35,179 bases of DNA from a virus, in IMG/VR virus record IMGVR_UViG_3300031162_000917, positions 1-35,179 of that record; one strand, given 5' to 3'. The stretch's first letter is position 1. Every line of letters begins with the position of its first letter. Shown piece after piece: positions 17,589 to 24,005 of this stretch. The notes beneath the pieces were generated by a model. It worked only from the letters and a program-made list of their open reading frames with translations, did no database searches and was not told where the DNA came from. Position numbers and translations under genes: made by a program.

Positions 17589-17996
17589 TTAGGTTCCTCC
17601 GTATGGGGCGGATGAGTTATCATTTCCAAATACACCGTACTCGATCAAAGTATCAACCTTGGTAGCATACACTTCGTGCTTCTTGTCTGGGTTGATAGGT
17701 ATGAACGCAAACTCACCGCCACCGATCTTGGCTACGAGACCAGTGTCAGTGTCGTTGTGAATGTAGATGTAGTTCTCAAGCTCCGAATCAAGGTTCTTGA
17801 TGTACAGGTAAGCCCTGTCAGAACATTGATTGGCTATGTATATAGCCAAGTCGTCCGTGTCCGCAACAGTACCCTTTACCTTAGCTCTTATAAGAGAGCC
17901 TGAATCGACAGTAAGGACTGTGTCAACAGAGATGCTTAGGGGGCTGCTAAGAACACCAGCGCTCGTGAGGCTAAGTGATGCTCTTACGCTAGCCAT
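17589..17996 (-). CDS. Small beta-sandwich-type virion protein (paralogue group)
   Basis: 135 aa. It shares with the upstream 136-aa protein and with the 161-aa protein at 31599-32084 a repeated design. An N-terminal Ser/Thr/Leu strand is followed by (A/V)Y(L/V)(Y/R)(I/V)(K/T)N near the middle. Then come a Gly-rich turn leading to F(A/L)F(I/L)P or SFIVH, and a late D.L(I)EY.VF strand. Here these are AYLYIKNLDSELENYIYIH, GGGEFAFIPINPDKKHEVYA and LIEYGVFG. The ATG overlaps the TAA of the upstream paralogue (TAATG). It is likely a small virion surface or head-tail protein. Confidence 0.6.
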   Translation of the reverse strand: MASVRASLSLTSAGVLSSPLSISVDTVLTVDSGSLIRAKVKGTVADTDDLAIYIANQCSDRAYLYIKNLDSELENYIYIHNDTDTGLVAKIGGGEFAFIPINPDKKHEVYATKVDTLIEYGVFGNDNSSAPYGGT

Positions 17997-18406
17997 TATG
18001 CTTCGAAGATTACGAGATACTCAACAGTCATATTGACGTCAGACGTGTCGATGTCGATGTCTGCAGCCGTAGAAGTAGTGTCAGCGCTCCAAGGAAGGAA
18101 CAACCAGTCACCACCATACAGTCTGCCAACTTCTGTAGCACCAATCTTTACAGTGACGTATTCTGAGTTACTAGTAGAGGTGTTCTTGATGTAGACCTTG
18201 TGAGCCTTGTCGTCCGTGTAGTCAGCAGCAGCGATCAAAGCAGTATCGGTTTGTGCAGATGCGTAAAACTTGCGACCGACGCCAGTCGTTTGGTCAAGAC
18301 CAGTTCCACTGCCAGCCTTAGTCAAGGTAGCCGTAGTGCTGAGAGACAAAGCATCTCCAGTCAAGTCAGAGCTAGAGATGGTGAGAGTTGCGGTAGTAGT
18401 AGCCAT
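17996..18406 (-). CDS. Small beta-sandwich-type virion protein (paralogue group)
   Basis: 136 aa, Thr/Ser-rich (MATTTATLTISSSDLTGDAL). It contains HKVYIKNTSTSNSEYVTVKI, RLYGGDWLFLPWSADT and a final MTVEYLVIFEA, matching the design of its downstream neighbour. The pair looks like a tandem duplication. A TATATTTG box lies 16 nt upstream of the ATG, so this gene probably starts a transcript that could run on through the scaffold and capsid genes. I saw no other promoter box between here and the capsid gene. Confidence 0.6.
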   Translation of the reverse strand: MATTTATLTISSSDLTGDALSLSTTATLTKAGSGTGLDQTTGVGRKFYASAQTDTALIAAADYTDDKAHKVYIKNTSTSNSEYVTVKIGATEVGRLYGGDWLFLPWSADTTSTAADIDIDTSDVNMTVEYLVIFEA

Positions 18407-18422
18407 TGTTTGTTATTTGAGG

Positions 18423-18430
18423 CAAATATA
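18423..18430 (-). promoter_or_regulatory. Bacteroidota-type -7 box (TATATTTG), probable head-operon promoter
   Basis: The minus strand reads TATATTTGCCTCAAATAACA and the ATG at 18406 lies 16 nt after the box. It sits in the 28-nt gap after the 66-aa gene. It is the nearest box upstream of the scaffold and major capsid genes. Confidence 0.65.
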
Positions 18431-18434
18431 GTTA

Positions 18435-18635
18435 TTATTTCTTTTTCTTCTTGCCAGAGGCAATCTTAGCAGCTTCGCGCTTTCCAAAGGCAGACTTAAC
18501 TCTTGCCATAGCCCAAGCATGCTGTGATGTTTTAGGTCTATTGCCAGAGCTCATGTAAGCAGCAAGCCCACGACGATATACTTCTTTTTGAGCAGCAGAC
18601 AGTCCAGCCATACCACCTTTTTTCATTGTCTTCAT
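18435..18635 (-). CDS. Small basic KGG-motif protein
   Basis: 66 aa. The sequence MKTMKKGGMAGLSAAQKEVY begins with the KGG motif, then has RRGLAAYMSSG, QHAWAMARVKSAF and a poly-lysine end (SGKKKKK). This resembles a small basic family I know from marine phage and virus genomes, without an established role. The strong positive charge suggests DNA binding or capsid interior placement. Its ATG overlaps the TGA of the 141-aa gene (ATGA), so it is co-translated with that gene. Confidence 0.6.
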   Translation of the reverse strand: MKTMKKGGMAGLSAAQKEVYRRGLAAYMSSGNRPKTSQHAWAMARVKSAFGKREAAKIASGKKKKK

Positions 18636-19057
18636 ATCTTATCTCTTTGCGCCATAAGACTCTTGAGTCGAGCTGCTACAGCGGGTGGGAATCCTTTCTT
18701 TTTTCTTTGAGCCTTTGTGCCGCGATGCTTCTTATAGATGTTCGCAATCTCAGTCATAAGCTCTTTGCGTCTACCTACGTTCTTGCTTCCTGAAGTGTAT
18801 TTATTATTAAACTTCATTCTCCCCCCCTTATTCATTCTGGAAATAACAGAAGCTTGATCTTCGGCTGACTCACCCTGAAGTCTCCTTCTAGTAAGATCCT
18901 CCAGGGCCATCCTAGCTTCATTAGGCGAAAGCATGTTGCGCAGCCTATCGTCTATATAAGACAAATGAGCGGCCTTGGCGGTATCAGTCTGTCCAATGCG
19001 ATCCGAATATTTGAGCTGATCCAGAAGGTGTGCAACTCTTGATTTACTTTCTGGCAT
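18632..19057 (-). CDS. Basic helical protein with internal KGG motif
   Basis: 141 aa. A helical N-terminal half (SRVAHLLDQLKYSDRIGQTD, MLSPNEARMALEDLTRRRLQ) is joined by SRMNKGGRMKFNNKYTSGSK to a lysine/arginine-rich C-terminal half (RRKELMTEIANIYKKHRGTK, then QRKKKGF). The central KGG stretch is the same short element seen in neighbouring genes. No family is recognised. It lies in a set of four basic proteins whose starts and stops touch, between the receptor-binding block and the head genes. Confidence 0.6.
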   Translation of the reverse strand: MPESKSRVAHLLDQLKYSDRIGQTDTAKAAHLSYIDDRLRNMLSPNEARMALEDLTRRRLQGESAEDQASVISRMNKGGRMKFNNKYTSGSKNVGRRKELMTEIANIYKKHRGTKAQRKKKGFPPAVAARLKSLMAQRDKI

Positions 19058-19058
19058 T

Positions 19059-19244
19059 TTAAGAGTGGTTCACGAGTTTAAACTTTGCTTGTTTTACTGC
19101 ATTTGGATGCGGTTTATAATCTCCCTTCATCAGGAAGTATCTACCGCCTTCTTGCATCCAGTGATATCCAGATGGAGGTGGGACCTCAACTGACTTCTGA
19201 GACACTTTAAGTTTTCCGCCTTTGTTGTACTTAACAGTGTTCAT
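19059..19244 (-). CDS. Small basic KGG-motif protein
   Basis: 61 aa from the ATG at 19242-19244, chosen over an upstream GTG because it forms a TAATG overlap with the previous gene. It begins MNTVKYNKGGKLKVSQKSVE, then has a PPPSGYHWMQEGGRYFLMKG segment and a Lys/His-rich end. The PPPSGYHWM element parallels KDPPKGYRYNEAG in the 195-aa protein at 32884-33471, where it also follows a basic start, hinting at a shared module. Function unknown. Confidence 0.6.
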   Translation of the reverse strand: MNTVKYNKGGKLKVSQKSVEVPPPSGYHWMQEGGRYFLMKGDYKPHPNAVKQAKFKLVNHS

Positions 19245-19525
19245 TACCACTTAACCTTGTTGGCCCAGTAAGCTGCGCTAGTTGGCCCCTTGGCAATATT
19301 TTTTCTGTGACGCGCCTTGAAGCTCTTTCTCTTTGCCTTCATGCGTGCAGACTCTCCAGCCTTGGGCTTTCCAGCCGTGCTAGCTCCTCGCTCTCCGAAT
19401 CGGATGATCTTAATTTTTCCGTTGTCGCGAACTGCTACGATGTGAGACTTTTTACCAGATGGAGACCTTTTGGGTTTATTCAGTCCAGATAATCCAAATC
19501 GCTTTAGTTTCTTTTTTACGTCCAT
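19244..19525 (-). CDS. Small basic conserved phage protein (YWANKVKW ending)
   Basis: 93 aa, strongly basic. It contains KKSHIVAVRDNGKIKIIRFG, ERGASTAGKPKAGESARMKA, KRKSFKARHRKNIAKGPTSA and the terminal AAYWANKVKW. I recognise this pattern (strand pair, RFG, RRKSFKARH, YWA.KVKW) as a small family widespread in phages and some large viruses; its role is not established. The ATG lies 4 nt after a TATATTTG box, so its message is probably leaderless. It heads the basic-protein cluster. Confidence 0.7.
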   Translation of the reverse strand: MDVKKKLKRFGLSGLNKPKRSPSGKKSHIVAVRDNGKIKIIRFGERGASTAGKPKAGESARMKAKRKSFKARHRKNIAKGPTSAAYWANKVKW

Positions 19526-19529
19526 GATG

Positions 19530-19537
19530 CAAATATA
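19530..19537 (-). promoter_or_regulatory. Bacteroidota-type -7 box (TATATTTG)
   Basis: The minus strand reads TATATTTGCATCATG: the box is followed by only 4 nt before the ATG at 19525. It fills the 13-nt gap between two genes. Confidence 0.65.
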
Positions 19538-19538
19538 A

Positions 19539-19793
19539 TTACTCTGGCTTTACCCCATATTCGCCAGCCTGAAGGTGGTAAGTTGTTTCTCCAGATCCAG
19601 TCAGGTACGTAAAGCACATGGTCTCACCCTCTGGTATCTCTAGCGTTTCGTAGGTGGCGACGTATGTCCCATCCTCTTGCAGGCACTCTTCGAGCTCTCG
19701 CTCGTTAAAGCCCCACGCCATGTTAGGACAGTTGGAGTCTGTCCATGTCTGAAGCAAGTCGTCTTCTGATTGTATAGTTACTGAGTACTTCAT
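19539..19793 (-). CDS. Small acidic protein of unknown function
   Basis: 84 aa, acidic, with three cysteines (SNCPNMAW, ELEECLQEDG, ETMCFTYLTG). Probably all-beta after residue 40. It is coupled to the RCC1-like gene by a TAATG overlap, so it may be a chaperone or accessory piece of the receptor-binding block. No family is recognised. Confidence 0.55.
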   Translation of the reverse strand: MKYSVTIQSEDDLLQTWTDSNCPNMAWGFNERELEECLQEDGTYVATYETLEIPEGETMCFTYLTGSGETTYHLQAGEYGVKPE

Positions 19794-21055
19794 TAGCTTA
19801 CACTTAGAATTAACGTGGTCGAGGTGCTACCACCTGTATTAACGGACAGCGAATTCACTGTTGCGCCAGATGGGAAGTTGTATAAAGTCGTTGCATCAAT
19901 GCCCTCCACGTTTGTGGTGGGCGAATTCCAAGCACCAGAAGAAGGTTGGCCCCAAAGCTTAATCACTCCGTTCTTTTCAAAGCATCTGGCAGATGATTGG
20001 CTGGTTCCGTATCCGTGCTGGATAGAGTCGTCAAAATCATCCCAATCAGTGTCTGTTTCGTACTGTGTAATGTTGTAGTTTCCACTAGAAGTCCCATAAA
20101 AACCAAAAGTGTTTCCAGCAGTGTATAGGCCACTGTTCTTTCTAAAGACAGAATCGTAGTCTCCTGTGATAAGCTGCTGCCAGTTTGTATCAGTCCCTAT
20201 CTGAACGACGTATGTCTGGCTACTACCATTAGAGATAGAAGCCTCTAGAGCTGAAGGAAACTGACTGTTTGCTCTACCAAACATAAACAGCTCTCCGCTG
20301 GTGTTGATTACCATGCAGCCGTATTGGTTGCCACCAAACTTAAACGAGCCTGCGCTGTAGTTTAGGTTCTCGCTCCAGTCAGTAGCAGCGCCAGACTTAA
20401 CCCTAGTAAACGATGTCGTATACCCAGACGTTGTGCCCTGCCCAGTAGCTCCGTAGGTGTTTCTTCCAGTTGCATAGAGGTATGTGTCCGTAGCCCCACC
20501 CTTAAGAGCATAAGAGTTGAAATCAGCCTCTGTAATATCCTTCCAGTCTGTATCGCTCCCTATCTGAACCCAGCTGCTCTGGTTTGTCTGATTGCCAAGA
20601 CCGAGCACGCCGTAAAAGTTGTACCCTACGCCCCAGAGTGTTCCGTCCGTTTTGATAGCGAGAGCCCAGCTACCTGTGCTACTTCCAGTTCCCCCAAGAA
20701 CAAATCTAGCTACGCTTGTTAGGACGACTTGAAACTCATTGTAGGTGGTATTACCCCATTTGGTACTAGTGTAGTTGTCACTAGTTTTGTGGTAAAGGTT
20801 TCCGCTAGAATCCAATGCAAGGATGTGACCGTTGTTCTGAGTTATCTTGGTGAACTGAGTTGTTGACAGCTCATAGGCGTATCCTGAGAGGTCGCTGAAG
20901 AACGTAGCCCAATCGAAGGGAAAGGAGGGGAGAGACAGCCCACCAAAAGCTATAGTTCCAGTTGACGGATAGGTTAGTACGTGAGCCTCAGACCCAGTTC
21001 CAATACCTGAGATACCATCAATGTTAGCTGCATCAACACCAATAATCTTACTCAT
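19793..21055 (-). CDS. RCC1-like beta-propeller protein, probable tail receptor-binding or adhesin component
   Basis: 420 aa. Several repeats of about 50-60 residues follow the RCC1 blade pattern: 'ALAIKTDGTLWGVGYNFYG...LGLGN', 'SYALKGG...LYATGRNTYGATGQG', 'GCMVINTSGELFMFGRANS', 'IKLWGQPSSGAW'. DTDW(K/Q/D) turns mark blade boundaries. No signal peptide. The ATG overlaps the stop of the 842-aa fibre gene (ATGA), so the two proteins are made together. Propellers of this type in phages are usually surface-exposed ligand binders; a tail-tip or fibre-associated adhesin is my inference. Confidence 0.65.
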   Translation of the reverse strand: MSKIIGVDAANIDGISGIGTGSEAHVLTYPSTGTIAFGGLSLPSFPFDWATFFSDLSGYAYELSTTQFTKITQNNGHILALDSSGNLYHKTSDNYTSTKWGNTTYNEFQVVLTSVARFVLGGTGSSTGSWALAIKTDGTLWGVGYNFYGVLGLGNQTNQSSWVQIGSDTDWKDITEADFNSYALKGGATDTYLYATGRNTYGATGQGTTSGYTTSFTRVKSGAATDWSENLNYSAGSFKFGGNQYGCMVINTSGELFMFGRANSQFPSALEASISNGSSQTYVVQIGTDTNWQQLITGDYDSVFRKNSGLYTAGNTFGFYGTSSGNYNITQYETDTDWDDFDDSIQHGYGTSQSSARCFEKNGVIKLWGQPSSGAWNSPTTNVEGIDATTLYNFPSGATVNSLSVNTGGSTSTTLILSVS

Positions 21056-23580
21056 AGTTCAATCCAAGTGTTGTCAGGGTTAAAGTAGATTTGTCCGTTG
21101 GTCGCATTAAGCACGTATCCAACAACACGAACTATGTCTCCAGTACCTGAAGGGGCAGTTGTTGTGACTTCACCGCCAGTGGTGGATAGATATAGAACGT
21201 CCCCCTTAGATGCTCCGCTGAAGCCAGTGTTGCTACCAAGCTTTACACAACCTTCGAGCACCACCTCGGCAGCGCTTGCTGCATCTGTACCAACAACCAA
21301 AAGCCCAGAACCAGTACTAGCGGCGTCAGCATCAGCAAGCGTCCACGAAGAAGCTCCAAGAACATAAAGGGCTCCAGCAGTAATTGAGCCTGAAGTAAAG
21401 AACCCTCTACCTATTCTGGCTCCCTCTGTAAAGTGCCCATTTGACGGTGAGGCTGGGAATCTAGCATTAACATATATCTGATCGGCCTTTACTTCACCAG
21501 ACACAGTGAGCGTCGTACCATCAAAAGTCAGGTTTGCTTCACCGTCTAGCTCTGTGGTCGTAGCACCAATAGTAGTGAGTCTGTTTTCAGCCTGATTGTT
21601 GAGGGCTGTAATTGTTCCGCCACCACCGCCTGAAGCAGCCTCAAGACCAATAGTTCCTGCGGTGTGATCATAAGTAAGAACGTAGTCATCTTGACCGCTA
21701 CCTACAGTTTGGTCGGCATCGAACTTAAAGTTTCCAAGAAGAACGTTGCCAGTGCCATTAGGCTCGATGTCGATGTCACCGTTAGAGGTGCTGACAATTT
21801 TGTTGCCGTTTACGTCAAGGTTTCCGCCGAGCTGCGGAGTCGTATCGTCAACAAGATCTCCAGAAGGAATCGTTGGCGTGTTAGATATGTCTGTTGTGTA
21901 ATCTACCTGCCCAAGTGTAATTTGCTGACCAGAAAGCGTAAGGTAGTTGTAAGATCCAGCTAAAGTGACATCAGTGCTGTTGTCAGTGCCAGAAGGATCA
22001 ACACCAAGATTTGTTTGTATCGTAGTCTTATCTCCAGCAGAAATAGCTGTGGCCCCAACAAGCGAGGAGGTTACGTTTGCAGAGTCAGTTACATCTGCAC
22101 TAGCTTCAATGCCAGAAAGCTTAGATATGTCAGAGGCCGTAGTAAACTTGTGCGTGGTGGTGGTGTCATCAATATCGTCAGCATCCAACACAACTGCTCC
22201 AGTCTGAGTGTTTACCGAGTCAACAGCATTTACCTCAGCACCTGCTGATATTCCGTCTAATTTTGTTTTGTCAGCCCCACTCATCACACCAGCAACCGTA
22301 GTAGTAGCAGCGTTGATTGTGGCGTCTGTACCATCACTTGAGTTTACGGTCACAGAGGAAGCTGCAGTAGTAGTACTTAAGTCAGTAGTAACGTTGGAGA
22401 CCTTTGCATTATTCGTAGCAATGTCGCTCTCCATAGTGTCAAGGTCTACAGCTTGAGTTACAGATATGTGGCCCAGCTTAGTCTCTTCAGCTGACGTAAG
22501 GAATTTGTTTGTGGCGCCCTCCGCAATGTCATCTGATGTCCCAGTGAGATCAGACAACGCAGAAGGAATCGTTGGTGTATTCGAGATGTCCGTAGTGTAG
22601 TCTACTTGACCTAACGTGATCTGCTGACCCAAAAGGGTTAGGTAGTTGTACGCGCCTGCGAGCGTGACATCTGTGGAGTTGTCTGTTCCTACTGGATCAA
22701 AGTCCACGCCTGACACTGGGATAGAAGGTGTGCCGCTTAGGTCAGAGTATGCTCCGCTAGTAGCCACATCAGCCAGAGTAGTGGGAGTGGCTACGCCACT
22801 TGCATTACCAATCCACGCCTGACCATCAGGGATGTTAGGAACATCGTTAGCCCTGCCAGCACCCATAATGATGCCAGATACTTTGTTTCCAGATGTGTTG
22901 ACCTTGATAAGAATACCAAGGTTCTGAATAGCATTTGTTCCAGTCGGCTTGGTTGTTGTCCACCCACCAGAAGCGCCTAGGTAAACTGTCTGACCCTCTG
23001 TGTAAATAGAGGCATCAGGAACATCTACGTTGTTGATAAACCCTAGCGCAATACCCTTTCCCTCGGCTTCGTCTGCAAGATCTTCGTCAAGCACAAAGTG
23101 AGCTGGATAGTTTGTAGAGGCGTCTGCCGCAATGACTTCAGCAAGGTTGCCTACGCTGCCAGTGACATGAACAGGCGTACCCTTAACAAGTGTGCCACCA
23201 CTTACATTCTTAACATCCTCTGCGATGGTCTGAGGGTAAGCAAATGAAACAGTGCCCGCACCATCCGTCATAAGAACTTGCCTACCAACTCCATCAGCTG
23301 CTGGCAACGTGTAAGCACTCCACTTAGTGTCGTAGTCTGTAGCGCTGTTCTTCTGTACAAACTGATTTTCAGTACCTCCTGCAGGGCCAATACCAGCAGG
23401 ACCCTGAGGACCAGTCTCGCCTGTATCACCTTTAGGTCCTTGAGCCTTAACCTCTACACTAGACTGATCAGGTGCAGATACCGATACAGATGTGCTAGTA
23501 GTTGTAAAAGAGGTTGAAGTGCCTCCAGATACAGATACAGATATAGTGTTACCAGCAGAGTCTGTTACAGTAATTGCCAT
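21052..23580 (-). CDS. Tail fibre with collagen-like segment
   Basis: 842 aa. It has a Thr/Ser-rich N-terminus (residues 1-45), then a collagen-like Gly-X-Y stretch (GPKGDTGETGPQGPAG, about 47-62), then an FVQKNSATDYDTKWSAYTLP attachment-like segment. A long beta-rich shaft follows with repeats of the K..L.GI..GA type (TKLDGISAGAEVN, SKLSGIEASADVT). Two nearly identical blocks of about 46 residues lie near 295-340 and 527-573. The C-terminal 150 residues form a beta-rich tip. This is the layout of trimeric phage fibres that contact the host surface. Start and stop overlap both neighbours. Confidence 0.8.
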   Translation of the reverse strand: MAITVTDSAGNTISVSVSGGTSTSFTTTSTSVSVSAPDQSSVEVKAQGPKGDTGETGPQGPAGIGPAGGTENQFVQKNSATDYDTKWSAYTLPAADGVGRQVLMTDGAGTVSFAYPQTIAEDVKNVSGGTLVKGTPVHVTGSVGNLAEVIAADASTNYPAHFVLDEDLADEAEGKGIALGFINNVDVPDASIYTEGQTVYLGASGGWTTTKPTGTNAIQNLGILIKVNTSGNKVSGIIMGAGRANDVPNIPDGQAWIGNASGVATPTTLADVATSGAYSDLSGTPSIPVSGVDFDPVGTDNSTDVTLAGAYNYLTLLGQQITLGQVDYTTDISNTPTIPSALSDLTGTSDDIAEGATNKFLTSAEETKLGHISVTQAVDLDTMESDIATNNAKVSNVTTDLSTTTAASSVTVNSSDGTDATINAATTTVAGVMSGADKTKLDGISAGAEVNAVDSVNTQTGAVVLDADDIDDTTTTHKFTTASDISKLSGIEASADVTDSANVTSSLVGATAISAGDKTTIQTNLGVDPSGTDNSTDVTLAGSYNYLTLSGQQITLGQVDYTTDISNTPTIPSGDLVDDTTPQLGGNLDVNGNKIVSTSNGDIDIEPNGTGNVLLGNFKFDADQTVGSGQDDYVLTYDHTAGTIGLEAASGGGGGTITALNNQAENRLTTIGATTTELDGEANLTFDGTTLTVSGEVKADQIYVNARFPASPSNGHFTEGARIGRGFFTSGSITAGALYVLGASSWTLADADAASTGSGLLVVGTDAASAAEVVLEGCVKLGSNTGFSGASKGDVLYLSTTGGEVTTTAPSGTGDIVRVVGYVLNATNGQIYFNPDNTWIEL
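21861..22000 (-). repeat. Fibre-shaft internal repeat, copy 2
   Basis: It encodes GTDNSTDVTLAGSYNYLTLS then GQQITLGQVDYTTDISNTPT. The protein copy is almost identical to that at 22560-22699, while the DNA differs at many third positions, so the duplication is old or kept by selection on protein. Confidence 0.75.
22560..22699 (-). repeat. Fibre-shaft internal repeat, copy 1
   Basis: It encodes the first copy of the DNSTDVTLAG.YNYLTL.GQ unit (with AYNYLTLLGQ instead of SYNYLTLSGQ). The two copies start about 700 bp apart. The TDVTLAG...YLTL.GQ.ITLGQ type of unit is common in fibres of marine phages. Confidence 0.75.
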
Positions 23581-24005
23581 TACAGGGTTGTTTTAGAGAT
23601 ATCGTCATTGACAATAAACAAACCCTCTAATATAGTGGTGTTTATGTTATCTACAATTTGCTGCAAGTCATAGTAGTACTTACCTGCGTCAACCTTTTCC
23701 ATAACTTCATTAGATGCTGTTATGGTTACGTTTCCGCTGTCGTCGGTAGTAAAAGTAAAGTTTGTGGAGAAACCATCTTTTTCTGCGAGCTTCCCCTTTG
23801 TAGACGTACCCATTATCAAAGGTCTTTGCTGAGTCCTTGGGTTTTTAGCTCCGCGAACTTGCATGAGAAATTCGTAACCACTTGTGGCAAGCGTCAAAGC
23901 TGTGCCAGACGAATCCTTTAGTGTTAGGGTGAGGGCAAAGGTGTCACCCTTTCTACATGTGATGTTTAGCTTTTCAGCTATATCTAAATTTACCTTGTTA
24001 GCCAT
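23580..24005 (-). CDS. Baseplate/fibre adaptor-like beta protein (BppU N-terminal-like)
   Basis: 141 aa. The sequence begins with a strand motif (ITCRKGDTFALTLTLKDSSG), then YEFLMQVRGAKN, a long polar loop and a closing AGKYYYDLQQIVDNINTTIL...IVNDDIS. The order 'rkGdtf...lt...dg...dlsg.....q.r......G.Y.YDlq......TlleG.f.i..dit' is that of the small N-terminal domain found on phage baseplate upper proteins and fibre-linked proteins. It lies between portal and fibre with TAATG overlaps on both sides, so it may anchor the fibre to the virion. Confidence 0.55.
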   Translation of the reverse strand: MANKVNLDIAEKLNITCRKGDTFALTLTLKDSSGTALTLATSGYEFLMQVRGAKNPRTQQRPLIMGTSTKGKLAEKDGFSTNFTFTTDDSGNVTITASNEVMEKVDAGKYYYDLQQIVDNINTTILEGLFIVNDDISKTTL

